From the NCBI GenBank assembly GCA_029942205.1, contig JAOZTL010000009.1:13083-18110 (forward strand): a stretch of DNA of 5,028 nucleotides, in the 5' to 3' direction. Both the position numbers and the translations under genes were made by a program. The notes below the pieces were generated by a model. The model did no database searches and was not told the DNA's origin. It was given only the letters and a program-made list of their open reading frames with translations. The stretch is from Bacteroidales bacterium. Lineage in GTDB: Bacteria; Bacteroidota; Bacteroidia; Bacteroidales; JAOZTL01. Shown here piece after piece: positions 1 to 5,028 of this stretch. Positions within the stretch are counted from its first letter, which is position 1; every line of letters starts with the position of its first letter.

Positions 1-116
1 CGACCTTTTATAAGTTGCTCACGCACTAGTAAAAGTACGTCCTTAATCAATAATTCATAAAAAAAATAATTATCAACTGGATTTTGTCCTTTTCCTTTGT
101 TTAAAATTAAGGTCTT
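1..116. repeat. Tandem intergenic repeat, copy 1 (116 bp)
   Basis: This is the first full unit of a tandem direct repeat; it starts with CGACCTTTTATAAG and ends with AATTAAGGTCTT. The next unit follows with no spacer. By eye the two differ at about 10 positions plus one 1-base indel, mostly in the A+T-rich parts, while the block GTTGCTCACGCACTAGTAAA is unchanged. No open frame of useful length crosses it on either strand. The unit may extend left of the window, because the first bases are the right arm of a hairpin whose left arm (AAGGTC) would lie outside. The element is not recognised as a known family and its function is unknown. Confidence 0.9.
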
Positions 117-123
117 CGACCTT
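109..123. other. Palindromic hairpin at the repeat junction
   Basis: AAGGTC (109-114) and GACCTT (118-123) are perfectly complementary around a 3-base centre (TTC on plus, GAA on minus). A 5-bp version, AGGTC/GACCT, recurs at 227-239. A 4-bp version, AGGT/ACCT with a 5-base loop, lies at 4892-4904. The hairpin marks each unit boundary. It could act as an RNA stem, a weak terminator or a protein site. On neither strand is it followed by a long T run, so a classical intrinsic terminator is not well supported. Confidence 0.55.
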
Positions 124-233
124 TTATAAGTTGCTCACGCACTAGTAAATAATACGTCCTTAATCAATAATTTATAAAAGAAATAATTATCAACTTAATT
201 TTGTCCATTTTCTTTGTTTGGAATTAAGGTCTT
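117..233. repeat. Tandem intergenic repeat, copy 2 (117 bp)
   Basis: This second full unit is directly adjacent to copy 1 and one base longer because of an indel after ACTAGTAAA. Conserved landmarks are CGACCTTTTATAAG (117-130), GTTGCTCACGCACTAGTAAA (130-149), TACGTCCTTAATCAATAATT, AAATAATTATCAACT, TTTGTCC (200-206) and AATTAAGGTCTT (222-233). The differences are scattered substitutions, so the duplication is not very recent or the copies have drifted freely. That pattern suggests non-coding DNA. Confidence 0.9.
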
Positions 234-245
234 CGACCTATTTGA
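224..245. repeat. Start of a third, truncated repeat unit
   Basis: TTAAGGTCTTCGACC recurs at the right edge of copy 2 and would open a third unit. After CGACCT the sequence changes to ATTTGA and no longer follows copies 1 and 2. It does match the element upstream of purL (4889-4910) at 20 of 22 positions. The array therefore ends in a variant unit, or a degenerate third copy whose remainder (about 246-300) is no longer clearly alignable. Confidence 0.65.
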
Positions 246-444
246 ATACAATTAAATAAAAATCAAGTGTCGATTTTTGTGTACGAGTTTGTATACGAAA
301 TAAGCTAGGTAAAGTTAGTTATTTTTTATGAAAAAATAATATTTAATATTCTTAATCAGATTTTCTCCACAAAAAAAATAGTGAAATAATTGATAATCAA
401 ACAAATACAATTACATTAAAATTAACCAGAAACTGTAATTGATT
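246..444. other. Gene-free A+T-rich region downstream of maf
   Basis: This stretch between the repeat array and the maf stop codon holds no open frame of useful length on either strand. It contains a pair of 11-mers, TTTGTGTACGA (276-286) and TTTGTATACGA (288-298), differing at one base and spaced 12 bp apart. It also has a short palindrome TTGATAATCAA (390-400), an A+T palindrome AATATTTAATATT around 340-352, and the inverted repeat described separately at 408-441. Any of these could be regulatory, but the base composition makes chance matches likely. The gene further left is outside the window, so it is unclear whether this is a promoter or a 3' region for it. Confidence 0.5.
408..441 (-). 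terminator. Weak candidate terminator after maf
   Basis: CAATTACA (408-415) and TGTAATTG (434-441) form an 8-bp inverted repeat with an 18-base loop, beginning 3 bases after the maf stop codon. On the minus strand it is followed by TATTTGTTTG, a moderately T-rich tail. The stem has only two G-C pairs at its perfect core and the loop is long, so it would be a poor intrinsic terminator. Its position at the end of the kdsC-ubiA-maf cluster is the main argument in its favour. Confidence 0.3.
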
Positions 445-1041
445 TTATTCACTTACAAACTGATTCAATTTTTCGTATACTAATTGTACAGGTAGTCCCA
501 TTACATTAAAATATGACCCTTCGATTTTGGTAATGCCTACAAAGCCAATCCATTCTTGAATACCATAAGAACCAGCTTTATCATACGGCTGATAATGAGA
601 GATATAATAATTTATTTCGTCTTCGGTCAATTCTTTAAAATAGACTTTCGTTTTGGCAAAAAAGCAACGTTCTTGCTTCGATGTTTTTAAACAAACGCCT
701 GTTATCACTTCGTGCTTGTTATCCGAAAGTAATTGTAACATTTCATGAGCTTCTTCCTTATTTTTGGGTTTGTTTAACACTTGTGTTCCTTGACAAACAA
801 TGGTATCTGCCGTGATTAACAATCCATTTACATTCAGTTCAGATTTATAGTTTTTTGCTTTTAGTTTAGCTAAATAGACTGCTATTTCGGTATTGGAAAG
901 ATTATCTGGATAAATTTCATCAATTCCTTCTTTTACTAGAACCCGAAATTTTAGCCCCAAATCACTCAGTAATTGCTGACGGCGAGGTGATTGTGAAGCG
1001 AGTATTAAATCGTATTTTTCTAATTTTTGAGCTAAAAGCAT
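445..1041 (-). CDS. maf: Maf family nucleoside triphosphate pyrophosphatase
   Basis: This is a 198-residue Maf/HAM1-fold enzyme of normal length. The family hydrolyses non-canonical or excess nucleoside triphosphates to the monophosphate and pyrophosphate in the cytoplasm, and was first linked to septum inhibition. Visible hallmarks are the N-terminal LASQSPRR (14-21, substrate phosphate binding), the catalytic aspartate in TADT (D79), KPKNKEEA (91-98), the TGV block (114-116), KAGSYGIQ (155-162) and IEGSYFNVMGLPV (173-185). The glutamine after YGI fits the YhdE-like dTTP/UTP pyrophosphatase group better than the YceF m7GTP group, but this is an inference from the motif. The ATG directly follows the TAG stop of the upstream prenyltransferase (TAGATG, no gap). 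Translation is therefore probably coupled, and no Shine-Dalgarno sequence is seen. It is the last gene of the kdsC-ubiA-maf cluster. No frameshift or missing key residue was found. Confidence 0.95.
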   Translation of the reverse strand: MLLAQKLEKYDLILASQSPRRQQLLSDLGLKFRVLVKEGIDEIYPDNLSNTEIAVYLAKLKAKNYKSELNVNGLLITADTIVCQGTQVLNKPKNKEEAHEMLQLLSDNKHEVITGVCLKTSKQERCFFAKTKVYFKELTEDEINYYISHYQPYDKAGSYGIQEWIGFVGITKIEGSYFNVMGLPVQLVYEKLNQFVSE

Positions 1042-1989
1042 CTAAAATGTATATCTGAATATGTAATAAACAATAAAACTATACGAAATACCAAATAACA
1101 TAATTATTTTCATAACATTACTTGCTAAGTGATAATTTTCTTTGCTTTTTGCTTTATAAATTCGTATAATTAAAAATAAAAATACGCTTAATAATAGCGA
1201 AAAATAAATAGTTGTTGCAATTCCTGATAGAAAAACCCAATAAACATAAGCAATACTAACTATTGTAATCAAAATCAATGTAAACAATACTATTTTCGAC
1301 ATTTTCACGCCCCAAACAATTGGTAATGTGTTGCGCCCGAAAGCGGTATCGCCTTCAAAGTCTTCAATATCTTTTATTATTTCGCGAATGAGTGTAGTCA
1401 TAAATGCAAAAAATGAAAATCCAAAAATCCATGCAAAAATATTGGTAAAATCCATTTTATTTGCCAATAAAAACTCTCGATATGTACTATTTAACATTGG
1501 TATTTCGTACAACACAACCACAATAGGCACCATGGCGGTAAGAAAAGCAACAAGAATATTTCCGATCAAGAATTGTCGTTTATAAGTAGTAGAATAATAC
1601 CATAAAATACCAGAAATCAGCACAAAAATAAATCCTAGTTGATAAAGCCCCATTTTGATTGAGATGTAAAAACCAGCAAAAACTCCTATTATATTCAAAA
1701 TGACATGCAAAGTCATGGCATTCTGGCGTTTGATGTGTTTCCCGACAATGATACTGTCGGGGCGATTGACCATGTCGGTTTTGGTGTCAAAATAATCGTT
1801 AATCGTGTAACCAGCTGCGGTTAGTGCCACTGTGGCAAATACCAACCAGAAAAAATCAAGTGTCGGAAATTGTAATTCAAAGCCATTCATCAACAGAATG
1901 GGTTCTATCACAGCATAACGCATAAGTAACTGTGTTACAGTAACTATTGCTAAGTTTTTAATCCGAATAAGCTTCAAAAAATGAATCAT
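1042..1989 (-). CDS. UbiA-superfamily prenyltransferase, geranylgeranylglycerol-phosphate geranylgeranyltransferase-like
   Basis: This is a 315-residue integral membrane protein with about nine hydrophobic helices (roughly 12-32, 45-62, 93-112, 115-135, 141-161, 183-203, 232-254, 257-277 and 292-311). Both Asp-rich motifs of UbiA enzymes, which bind Mg2+ and the prenyl diphosphate, are intact: NDYFDTKTD (64-72) after helix 2, and DIEDFEGD (207-214) after helix 6. NRPDSI (75-80) and YSTTYKRQF (132-140) are also present. Bacteroidota homologues are usually annotated as geranylgeranylglycerol-phosphate geranylgeranyltransferase (digeranylgeranylglyceryl phosphate synthase), an enzyme of archaeal-type ether lipid synthesis. 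Whether that is the true substrate in bacteria is not shown by this sequence. A menaquinone- or heme-pathway prenyltransferase (MenA, CtaB) is the alternative, but the neighbours do not suggest it. The start at 1989 begins MIHFLKLIRIKNL, a typical N-terminus, 11 bp after kdsC. Its stop abuts the maf start. Confidence 0.85.
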   Translation of the reverse strand: MIHFLKLIRIKNLAIVTVTQLLMRYAVIEPILLMNGFELQFPTLDFFWLVFATVALTAAGYTINDYFDTKTDMVNRPDSIIVGKHIKRQNAMTLHVILNIIGVFAGFYISIKMGLYQLGFIFVLISGILWYYSTTYKRQFLIGNILVAFLTAMVPIVVVLYEIPMLNSTYREFLLANKMDFTNIFAWIFGFSFFAFMTTLIREIIKDIEDFEGDTAFGRNTLPIVWGVKMSKIVLFTLILITIVSIAYVYWVFLSGIATTIYFSLLLSVFLFLIIRIYKAKSKENYHLASNVMKIIMLFGISYSFIVYYIFRYTF

Positions 1990-2000
1990 ATTTTATTTGA

Positions 2001-2507
2001 TTAAGGTTGAAATACCCATTTTTGTTGTGCTCGTAATACTTGTTCTATCACATCACGCACACAGCCTTCGCCTCCTTTTTTGTCTGAAATATAGACGGAT
2101 ATAGCTTTTATTTCTTCGGCTGCATCCGATGGACAAACGGGTAGCCCTACTTTTGTCATTACTTCATAATCGGGAATATCATCGCCCATGTACATTATTT
2201 CGGATGGCTTTAAATCGTATTTATACATAAAATCTTCAAAATCATCAATTTTATTATTAGACTTAATATACACATCACTAAGCCCTAAGCCTTGAAAACG
2301 AGAGCGAACCGACTCCGAATAGCCTCCAGTGATAACTCCGACAAGAAACCCCTGTTTTACTGCAAATTGCACAGCAAATCCATCTTTTGTGTTCATTGTT
2401 CGGTTCATTTCGCCATCAGGTGTAAGCACTACATGACTAGAAAACACGCCATCAACATCGAACACAAATGCTTTTACTTTATCTAATTCTTCTTTAAAAT
2501 AAGCCAT
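2001..2507 (-). CDS. kdsC: KdsC-type HAD phosphatase (3-deoxy-D-manno-octulosonate 8-phosphate phosphatase-like)
   Basis: This is a 168-residue HAD-superfamily phosphatase of the capless C0 (KdsC/YrbI) type, which normally works as a tetramer. The family removes phosphate from KDO-8-phosphate to give KDO for lipopolysaccharide core synthesis. Motif I is FDVDGV (16-21), with D17 as nucleophile and D19 as general acid/base. Motif II is the threonine in VITGG (58-62), motif III is probably K82 or K86 in the IKSNNK segment, and motif IV is MGDDIPD (107-113). The C-terminal KKGGEGCVRDVIE (143-155) is the glycine-rich tail that reaches the neighbouring active site in KdsC enzymes. It is slightly shorter than E. 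coli KdsC (188 residues) because the N-terminal extension is shorter. The related KDN-9-phosphate phosphatase of Bacteroides thetaiotaomicron shows that close homologues can differ in sugar, so the exact substrate is uncertain. It is the first gene of the cluster with the prenyltransferase and maf. MAYFKEELDKVKAFVFDVDG is a typical start for Bacteroidota members. Confidence 0.9.
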   Translation of the reverse strand: MAYFKEELDKVKAFVFDVDGVFSSHVVLTPDGEMNRTMNTKDGFAVQFAVKQGFLVGVITGGYSESVRSRFQGLGLSDVYIKSNNKIDDFEDFMYKYDLKPSEIMYMGDDIPDYEVMTKVGLPVCPSDAAEEIKAISVYISDKKGGEGCVRDVIEQVLRAQQKWVFQP

Positions 2508-2615
2508 TCTGTTATTTTATTATTTTAAAACTATCCATACTGTTACATCTCAATAAATAAGTATTATACGAATCAGAACCGACCAATTCTAATTGCTATT
2601 TTGTTGAGAATTATC

Positions 2616-2623
2616 CAAAAATA
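2616..2623 (-). promoter_or_regulatory. Possible Bacteroidota -7 element upstream of kdsC
   Basis: On the minus strand the gap between purL and kdsC contains TATTTTTG, an exact match to the Bacteroidota sigma-ABfr -7 consensus TAnnTTTG. It would give a transcript start near 2609 and a leader of about 100 bases before kdsC. A second, poorer match, TAGAATTG, lies around 2584-2591. I see no convincing TTTG -33 box at the right distance upstream of the exact match, and the DNA is A+T-rich, so this is only a candidate. The rest of the 142-bp gap (2508-2649) holds no gene and no strong terminator hairpin for purL. Confidence 0.3.
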
Positions 2624-2649
2624 AATATCGAAACAGACGAAGCATGGAA

Positions 2650-4878
2650 TTATTTTTCCATAATATTTTCTAATGTGCTCGAATATTCTTTTTTAGCATC
2701 TTTCACAAAACCATACGACAAGCGATCGATTCGCATTTCGCCTTTGGTTACGTGCCCTAGAGCCAATACTGGGATTTTTTTCTCATTCAAAAAGTCGATA
2801 AACGTATTCTCTTTGTTTGGTGTTACCGACACTAATATGCGTCCTTGTGCTTCGCCAAATAAAAAGGCATCTGCACGAATAGAGCCATCCGTCATTATAT
2901 CGAAACCAAACTCGAATACCAATGCTGACTCTAATAAGCTGATAAACAAGCCTCCATCAGAAACATCGTGCACCGAACAAACAAGATTTTTTTGAATTAA
3001 TTCATAAACAGTATTTTGTACTTGATACTCTTCGTCTAAATTAAAGTATGGAGCTGGCGATTTGTTGATGCCATGGTAAGAAACCAAATATTCTGACGAA
3101 GCAATGTCGTTTACCGATTTTCCTATCAAAAAGATAATGTTTCCTTTATTTTTAAAAGGTATGGTCATTTGACGATTTTTATCTTTCAATAAGCCAAGCA
3201 TACCAATCGTTGGTGTAGGCATTATTGGCACAACTTTGCCATCAATACTGGTCTGGTTATAAAAACTTACATTTCCGCCTGTTACTGGCGTGTTAAATTT
3301 TTCGCAGGCTGTTTTCATTCCCTTTATTGCTCCTACAAATTGCCAATAAACTTCTGGATTATAAGGATTTCCAAAGTTCAAACAGTTCGTTATTGCCAAT
3401 GGTTCTGCTCCCGAACAAACAATATTTCGAGCAGCTTCGGCTACGGCTATTTGTGTGCCTATTTCGGGTTCAGCTTGCACGTAACGTGCATTACAGTCGG
3501 TAGTTACAGCCAATGCACTTTTTGTTCCTTTCAGATTAACAATTCCTGCATCGGACGGAAAATTGGTTGTCATATTATTCGTCCCCACCATCGTATCGTA
3601 CTGCTCTGTTACCCAGCTTTTTGATGCAATATTCGGATTATTAACTAGCGACATTGCCACTTCTCGTAAGTTTTTGGGCTCAGGCACATTATTAATACTG
3701 AATTTTTTGTTTTCTTGATAATAAGCAGGCTCGCTGTATTCTCTATCATAAACGGGTGCACCGCCTCCCAAAACGAGCGAAGCTGCTGGCACATCGGCTA
3801 CTAATTCGCCATTATGGAAAAATAATAATTGATCTTCGGCGATTACTTCTCCGATAATTTCACAATTCAATTCCCATTTTTCAAAAACGCTCTCTACTTC
3901 ACTTTCTCGTCCTTTTTCGACAACTAAAAGCATTCTTTCTTGTGATTCGGATAATAATATTTCCCATGCTTCCATATTTTTTTGGCGTAATGGGACTTTT
4001 TCTAAATCGATACGCATGCCCGATTTTCCTTTTTCCGACATTTCGGATGTAGAACAAATAATTCCTGCTGCTCCCATGTCTTGCATGCCTACTAATGCCG
4101 ACGATTGGATAACTTCGAGCGAAGCTTCTAGTAATAATTTCTCTTGAAAGGGGTCGCCTACTTGAATCGAAGGAATATCGTCTGCCGAATTTTCGGTAAT
4201 ATCTGCCGAAGCAAATGTTGCTCCGTGAATGCCGTCTTTTCCTGTGGATGAACCAACAATGTATACGGGATTACCCACTCCTTGGGCGATTGCTGAGGCT
4301 GTTTTGCCTTTCTTAAGAATCCCAACCGACATCGCATTCACCAACGGATTGGTCTGATACGATGGATCGAAAAATAATTCGCCACCAACCACAGGAACGC
4401 CGAATGCATTGCCATAATCGCCAATTCCTTTCACTACACCTTTTAATAACCACTGGCTGTGCTCATTTTCTATTTTACCGAAACGTAATGAATTTAACTG
4501 AGCAATCGGGCGTGCTCCCATCGTAAAAATATCTCGATTGATACCGCCAACGCCTGTCGCTGCTCCCTGGTAAGGCTCTACGGCAGAAGGATGATTGTGC
4601 GATTCTATTTTGAATACGCAAGCCAAATCGTCGCCAATGTCTACCATGCCTGCATTTTCTTCGCCTGCTTCCACCATTATGTGCTTTCCTTTGCGTGGAA
4701 GTGTTTTTAGCCATTTGATCGAGTTTTTATACGATGCATGTTCCGACCACATGACTGAATAAATACTTAATTCGGTGAAATTAGGCATACGACCCAATAT
4801 TTCCTGTATTTTAGCATACTCTTCGGTGGTTAAGCCTAAATCTTTTGCTACTTCTAAGTTTACTTCTCTCTTTGACAT
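2650..4878 (-). CDS. purL: Phosphoribosylformylglycinamidine synthase subunit PurL (small type)
   Basis: This is a 742-residue FGAM synthase II subunit for the fourth step of de novo purine synthesis (FGAR + glutamine + ATP to FGAM). It is the small PurL type, about 740 residues, which needs separate PurS and PurQ (glutaminase) partners; neither is in the window. The fold is a tandem pair of AIR-synthase (PurM-like) domains. Recognisable blocks are WSEHASYK (44-51), FKIESHNHPSAVEPYQGAAT (89-108), GVGGINRDIFTMGARP (109-124), GDYGNAFGVPVVGGE (153-167), MQDMGAAG (265-272), TNCLNFGNP (497-505), VTGGNVSFYN (532-541), MPTPTIG (553-559) and HDVSDGGL (637-644). The conserved histidines of the ATP/FGAR site are present. 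The N-terminal PurS-like linker is short and begins at MSKREVNLEVAKDLGL, with an ATG at 4878 and no Shine-Dalgarno motif. The frame is continuous with no missing block. It is separated from kdsC by 142 bp and preceded by a diverged copy of the left-end repeat. Confidence 0.97.
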   Translation of the reverse strand: MSKREVNLEVAKDLGLTTEEYAKIQEILGRMPNFTELSIYSVMWSEHASYKNSIKWLKTLPRKGKHIMVEAGEENAGMVDIGDDLACVFKIESHNHPSAVEPYQGAATGVGGINRDIFTMGARPIAQLNSLRFGKIENEHSQWLLKGVVKGIGDYGNAFGVPVVGGELFFDPSYQTNPLVNAMSVGILKKGKTASAIAQGVGNPVYIVGSSTGKDGIHGATFASADITENSADDIPSIQVGDPFQEKLLLEASLEVIQSSALVGMQDMGAAGIICSTSEMSEKGKSGMRIDLEKVPLRQKNMEAWEILLSESQERMLLVVEKGRESEVESVFEKWELNCEIIGEVIAEDQLLFFHNGELVADVPAASLVLGGGAPVYDREYSEPAYYQENKKFSINNVPEPKNLREVAMSLVNNPNIASKSWVTEQYDTMVGTNNMTTNFPSDAGIVNLKGTKSALAVTTDCNARYVQAEPEIGTQIAVAEAARNIVCSGAEPLAITNCLNFGNPYNPEVYWQFVGAIKGMKTACEKFNTPVTGGNVSFYNQTSIDGKVVPIMPTPTIGMLGLLKDKNRQMTIPFKNKGNIIFLIGKSVNDIASSEYLVSYHGINKSPAPYFNLDEEYQVQNTVYELIQKNLVCSVHDVSDGGLFISLLESALVFEFGFDIMTDGSIRADAFLFGEAQGRILVSVTPNKENTFIDFLNEKKIPVLALGHVTKGEMRIDRLSYGFVKDAKKEYSSTLENIMEK

Positions 4879-4888
4879 ATCTTTGGCT

Positions 4889-4987
4889 TTAAGGTATTTG
4901 ACCTATTTGATGTTGCTTACGTAATTCAGTAAATTCTTATTATTCAGTAAAATACATAATTATTAAATATCTAGGGAATTTTTGTCC
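4889..4987. repeat. Diverged copy of the left-end repeat in the purL leader
   Basis: TTAAGGTATTTGACC (4889-4903) followed by GTTGCTTACGTAA (4912-4924) matches the unit start TTAAGGTCTTCGACC...GTTGCTCACGCAC; I count 27 identities in 35 gapless positions against 107-141. The first 22 bases match the third unit (224-245) at 20 positions. The distance from GACC to the end of a TTTGTCC block (4981-4987) is 88 bases, exactly as in copy 1 (2-89). The middle, A+T-rich part does not align convincingly. The element lies 11 to 109 bases upstream of the purL ATG, so it is probably in the purL leader or promoter region. Confidence 0.6.
4924..4951. repeat. Short direct repeat upstream of purL
   Basis: ATTCAGTAAA occurs at 4924-4933 and again at 4942-4951, 18 bp apart. 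It sits inside the diverged repeat, where copies 1 and 2 have ACTAGTAAA only once. It may be a local duplication or a pair of regulator half-sites, but no known operator is recognised. Confidence 0.5.
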
Positions 4988-5028
4988 TCCTACTTAATTT
5001 AATCAAAAAAATTAAATGTAATTATACA
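4988..5028. other. A+T-rich upstream edge with a weak inverted repeat
   Basis: ATTTAAT (4997-5003) and ATTAAAT (5011-5017) form a 7-bp, all-A/T inverted repeat with a 7-base A-rich centre. On the minus strand a near match to TAnnTTTG, TACATTTA, lies at 5013-5020, some 135 bases before purL. Neither is strong enough to call a terminator or promoter, and no gene is visible at the window edge. Confidence 0.25.

Noticed and set aside
1..245. CRISPR array
   Set aside because: The units are 116-117 bp and nearly identical along their whole length, with no short repeats separated by unique spacers.
1328..1585. Plus-strand open frame of 85 codons
   Set aside because: It lies wholly inside the prenyltransferase gene on the opposite strand, has no recognisable motif and is explained as a shadow frame.
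2292..2486. Plus-strand open frame of 64 codons
   Set aside because: It is antisense to the kdsC catalytic core; its composition has no protein-like domain pattern.
2675..2995. Plus-strand open frame of 106 codons
   Set aside because: It is antisense to the 3' part of purL, whose reading frame is fully conserved here.
3340..3624. Plus-strand open frame of 94 codons
   Set aside because: It is antisense to the central, highly conserved part of purL and has no independent support.
4475..4714. Minus-strand open frame of 79 codons, Arg-rich
   Set aside because: It is an alternative frame within purL on the same strand; the purL frame carries the conserved motifs.
4940..4990. Upstream leader peptide (GGAGG at 4986-4990 minus strand, ATG at 4957, 5 codons)
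   Set aside because: The GGAGG-like motif is about 28 bases from the ATG, too far to serve as its ribosome site, and a five-codon frame in A+T-rich DNA is expected by chance.
4879..5028. Purine riboswitch upstream of purL
   Set aside because: No purine-aptamer three-way junction or conserved loop sequences could be seen; only short, weak stems are present.

Overview
The window looks like ordinary chromosomal DNA from a low-GC member of the Bacteroidota. All four recognisable genes lie on the minus strand and all appear intact. The phylum is inferred from four things: Bacteroidota-like protein sequences (the Maf 'IQEWIGF' block and the UbiA 'YSTTYKRQFLIGN' block), the kdsC-ubiA-maf gene neighbourhood, very A+T-rich intergenic DNA, and the lack of Shine-Dalgarno motifs in front of the starts. 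The single-domain-type PurL of about 740 residues points away from the lineages that carry the fused PurL of about 1,200 residues, perhaps towards Cytophagales-like bacteria. That placement is a guess.

In transcription order (right to left), the window opens with an A+T-rich leader (4879-5028). It is followed by purL (4878-2650, purine synthesis), a 142-bp gap with a possible Bacteroidota-type promoter, and then a tight three-gene cluster. The cluster is kdsC (2507-2001, HAD phosphatase of the KDO-8-phosphate phosphatase type), a UbiA-superfamily prenyltransferase (1989-1042) and maf (1041-445, nucleotide pyrophosphatase). The gaps within the cluster are 11 bp and 0 bp, so it is very probably one operon. 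The products serve envelope sugar synthesis, membrane prenyl-lipid chemistry and nucleotide-pool cleaning. They are neighbours rather than steps of one pathway. PurL is probably a separate transcription unit, or at least has an independent function.

The left 444 bp contain no gene. They begin with two tandem copies of a 116/117-bp repeat (about 90% identical by eye) and the start of a third unit. The ends of the same element, including its GGT...ACC hairpin and a TTTGTCC block at the same distance, recur in diverged form directly upstream of purL. This dispersed intergenic repeat is the only element here that the genes do not explain, and it is the best candidate for something undescribed. 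I see no defence system, mobile-element gene, CRISPR array, tRNA or rRNA.
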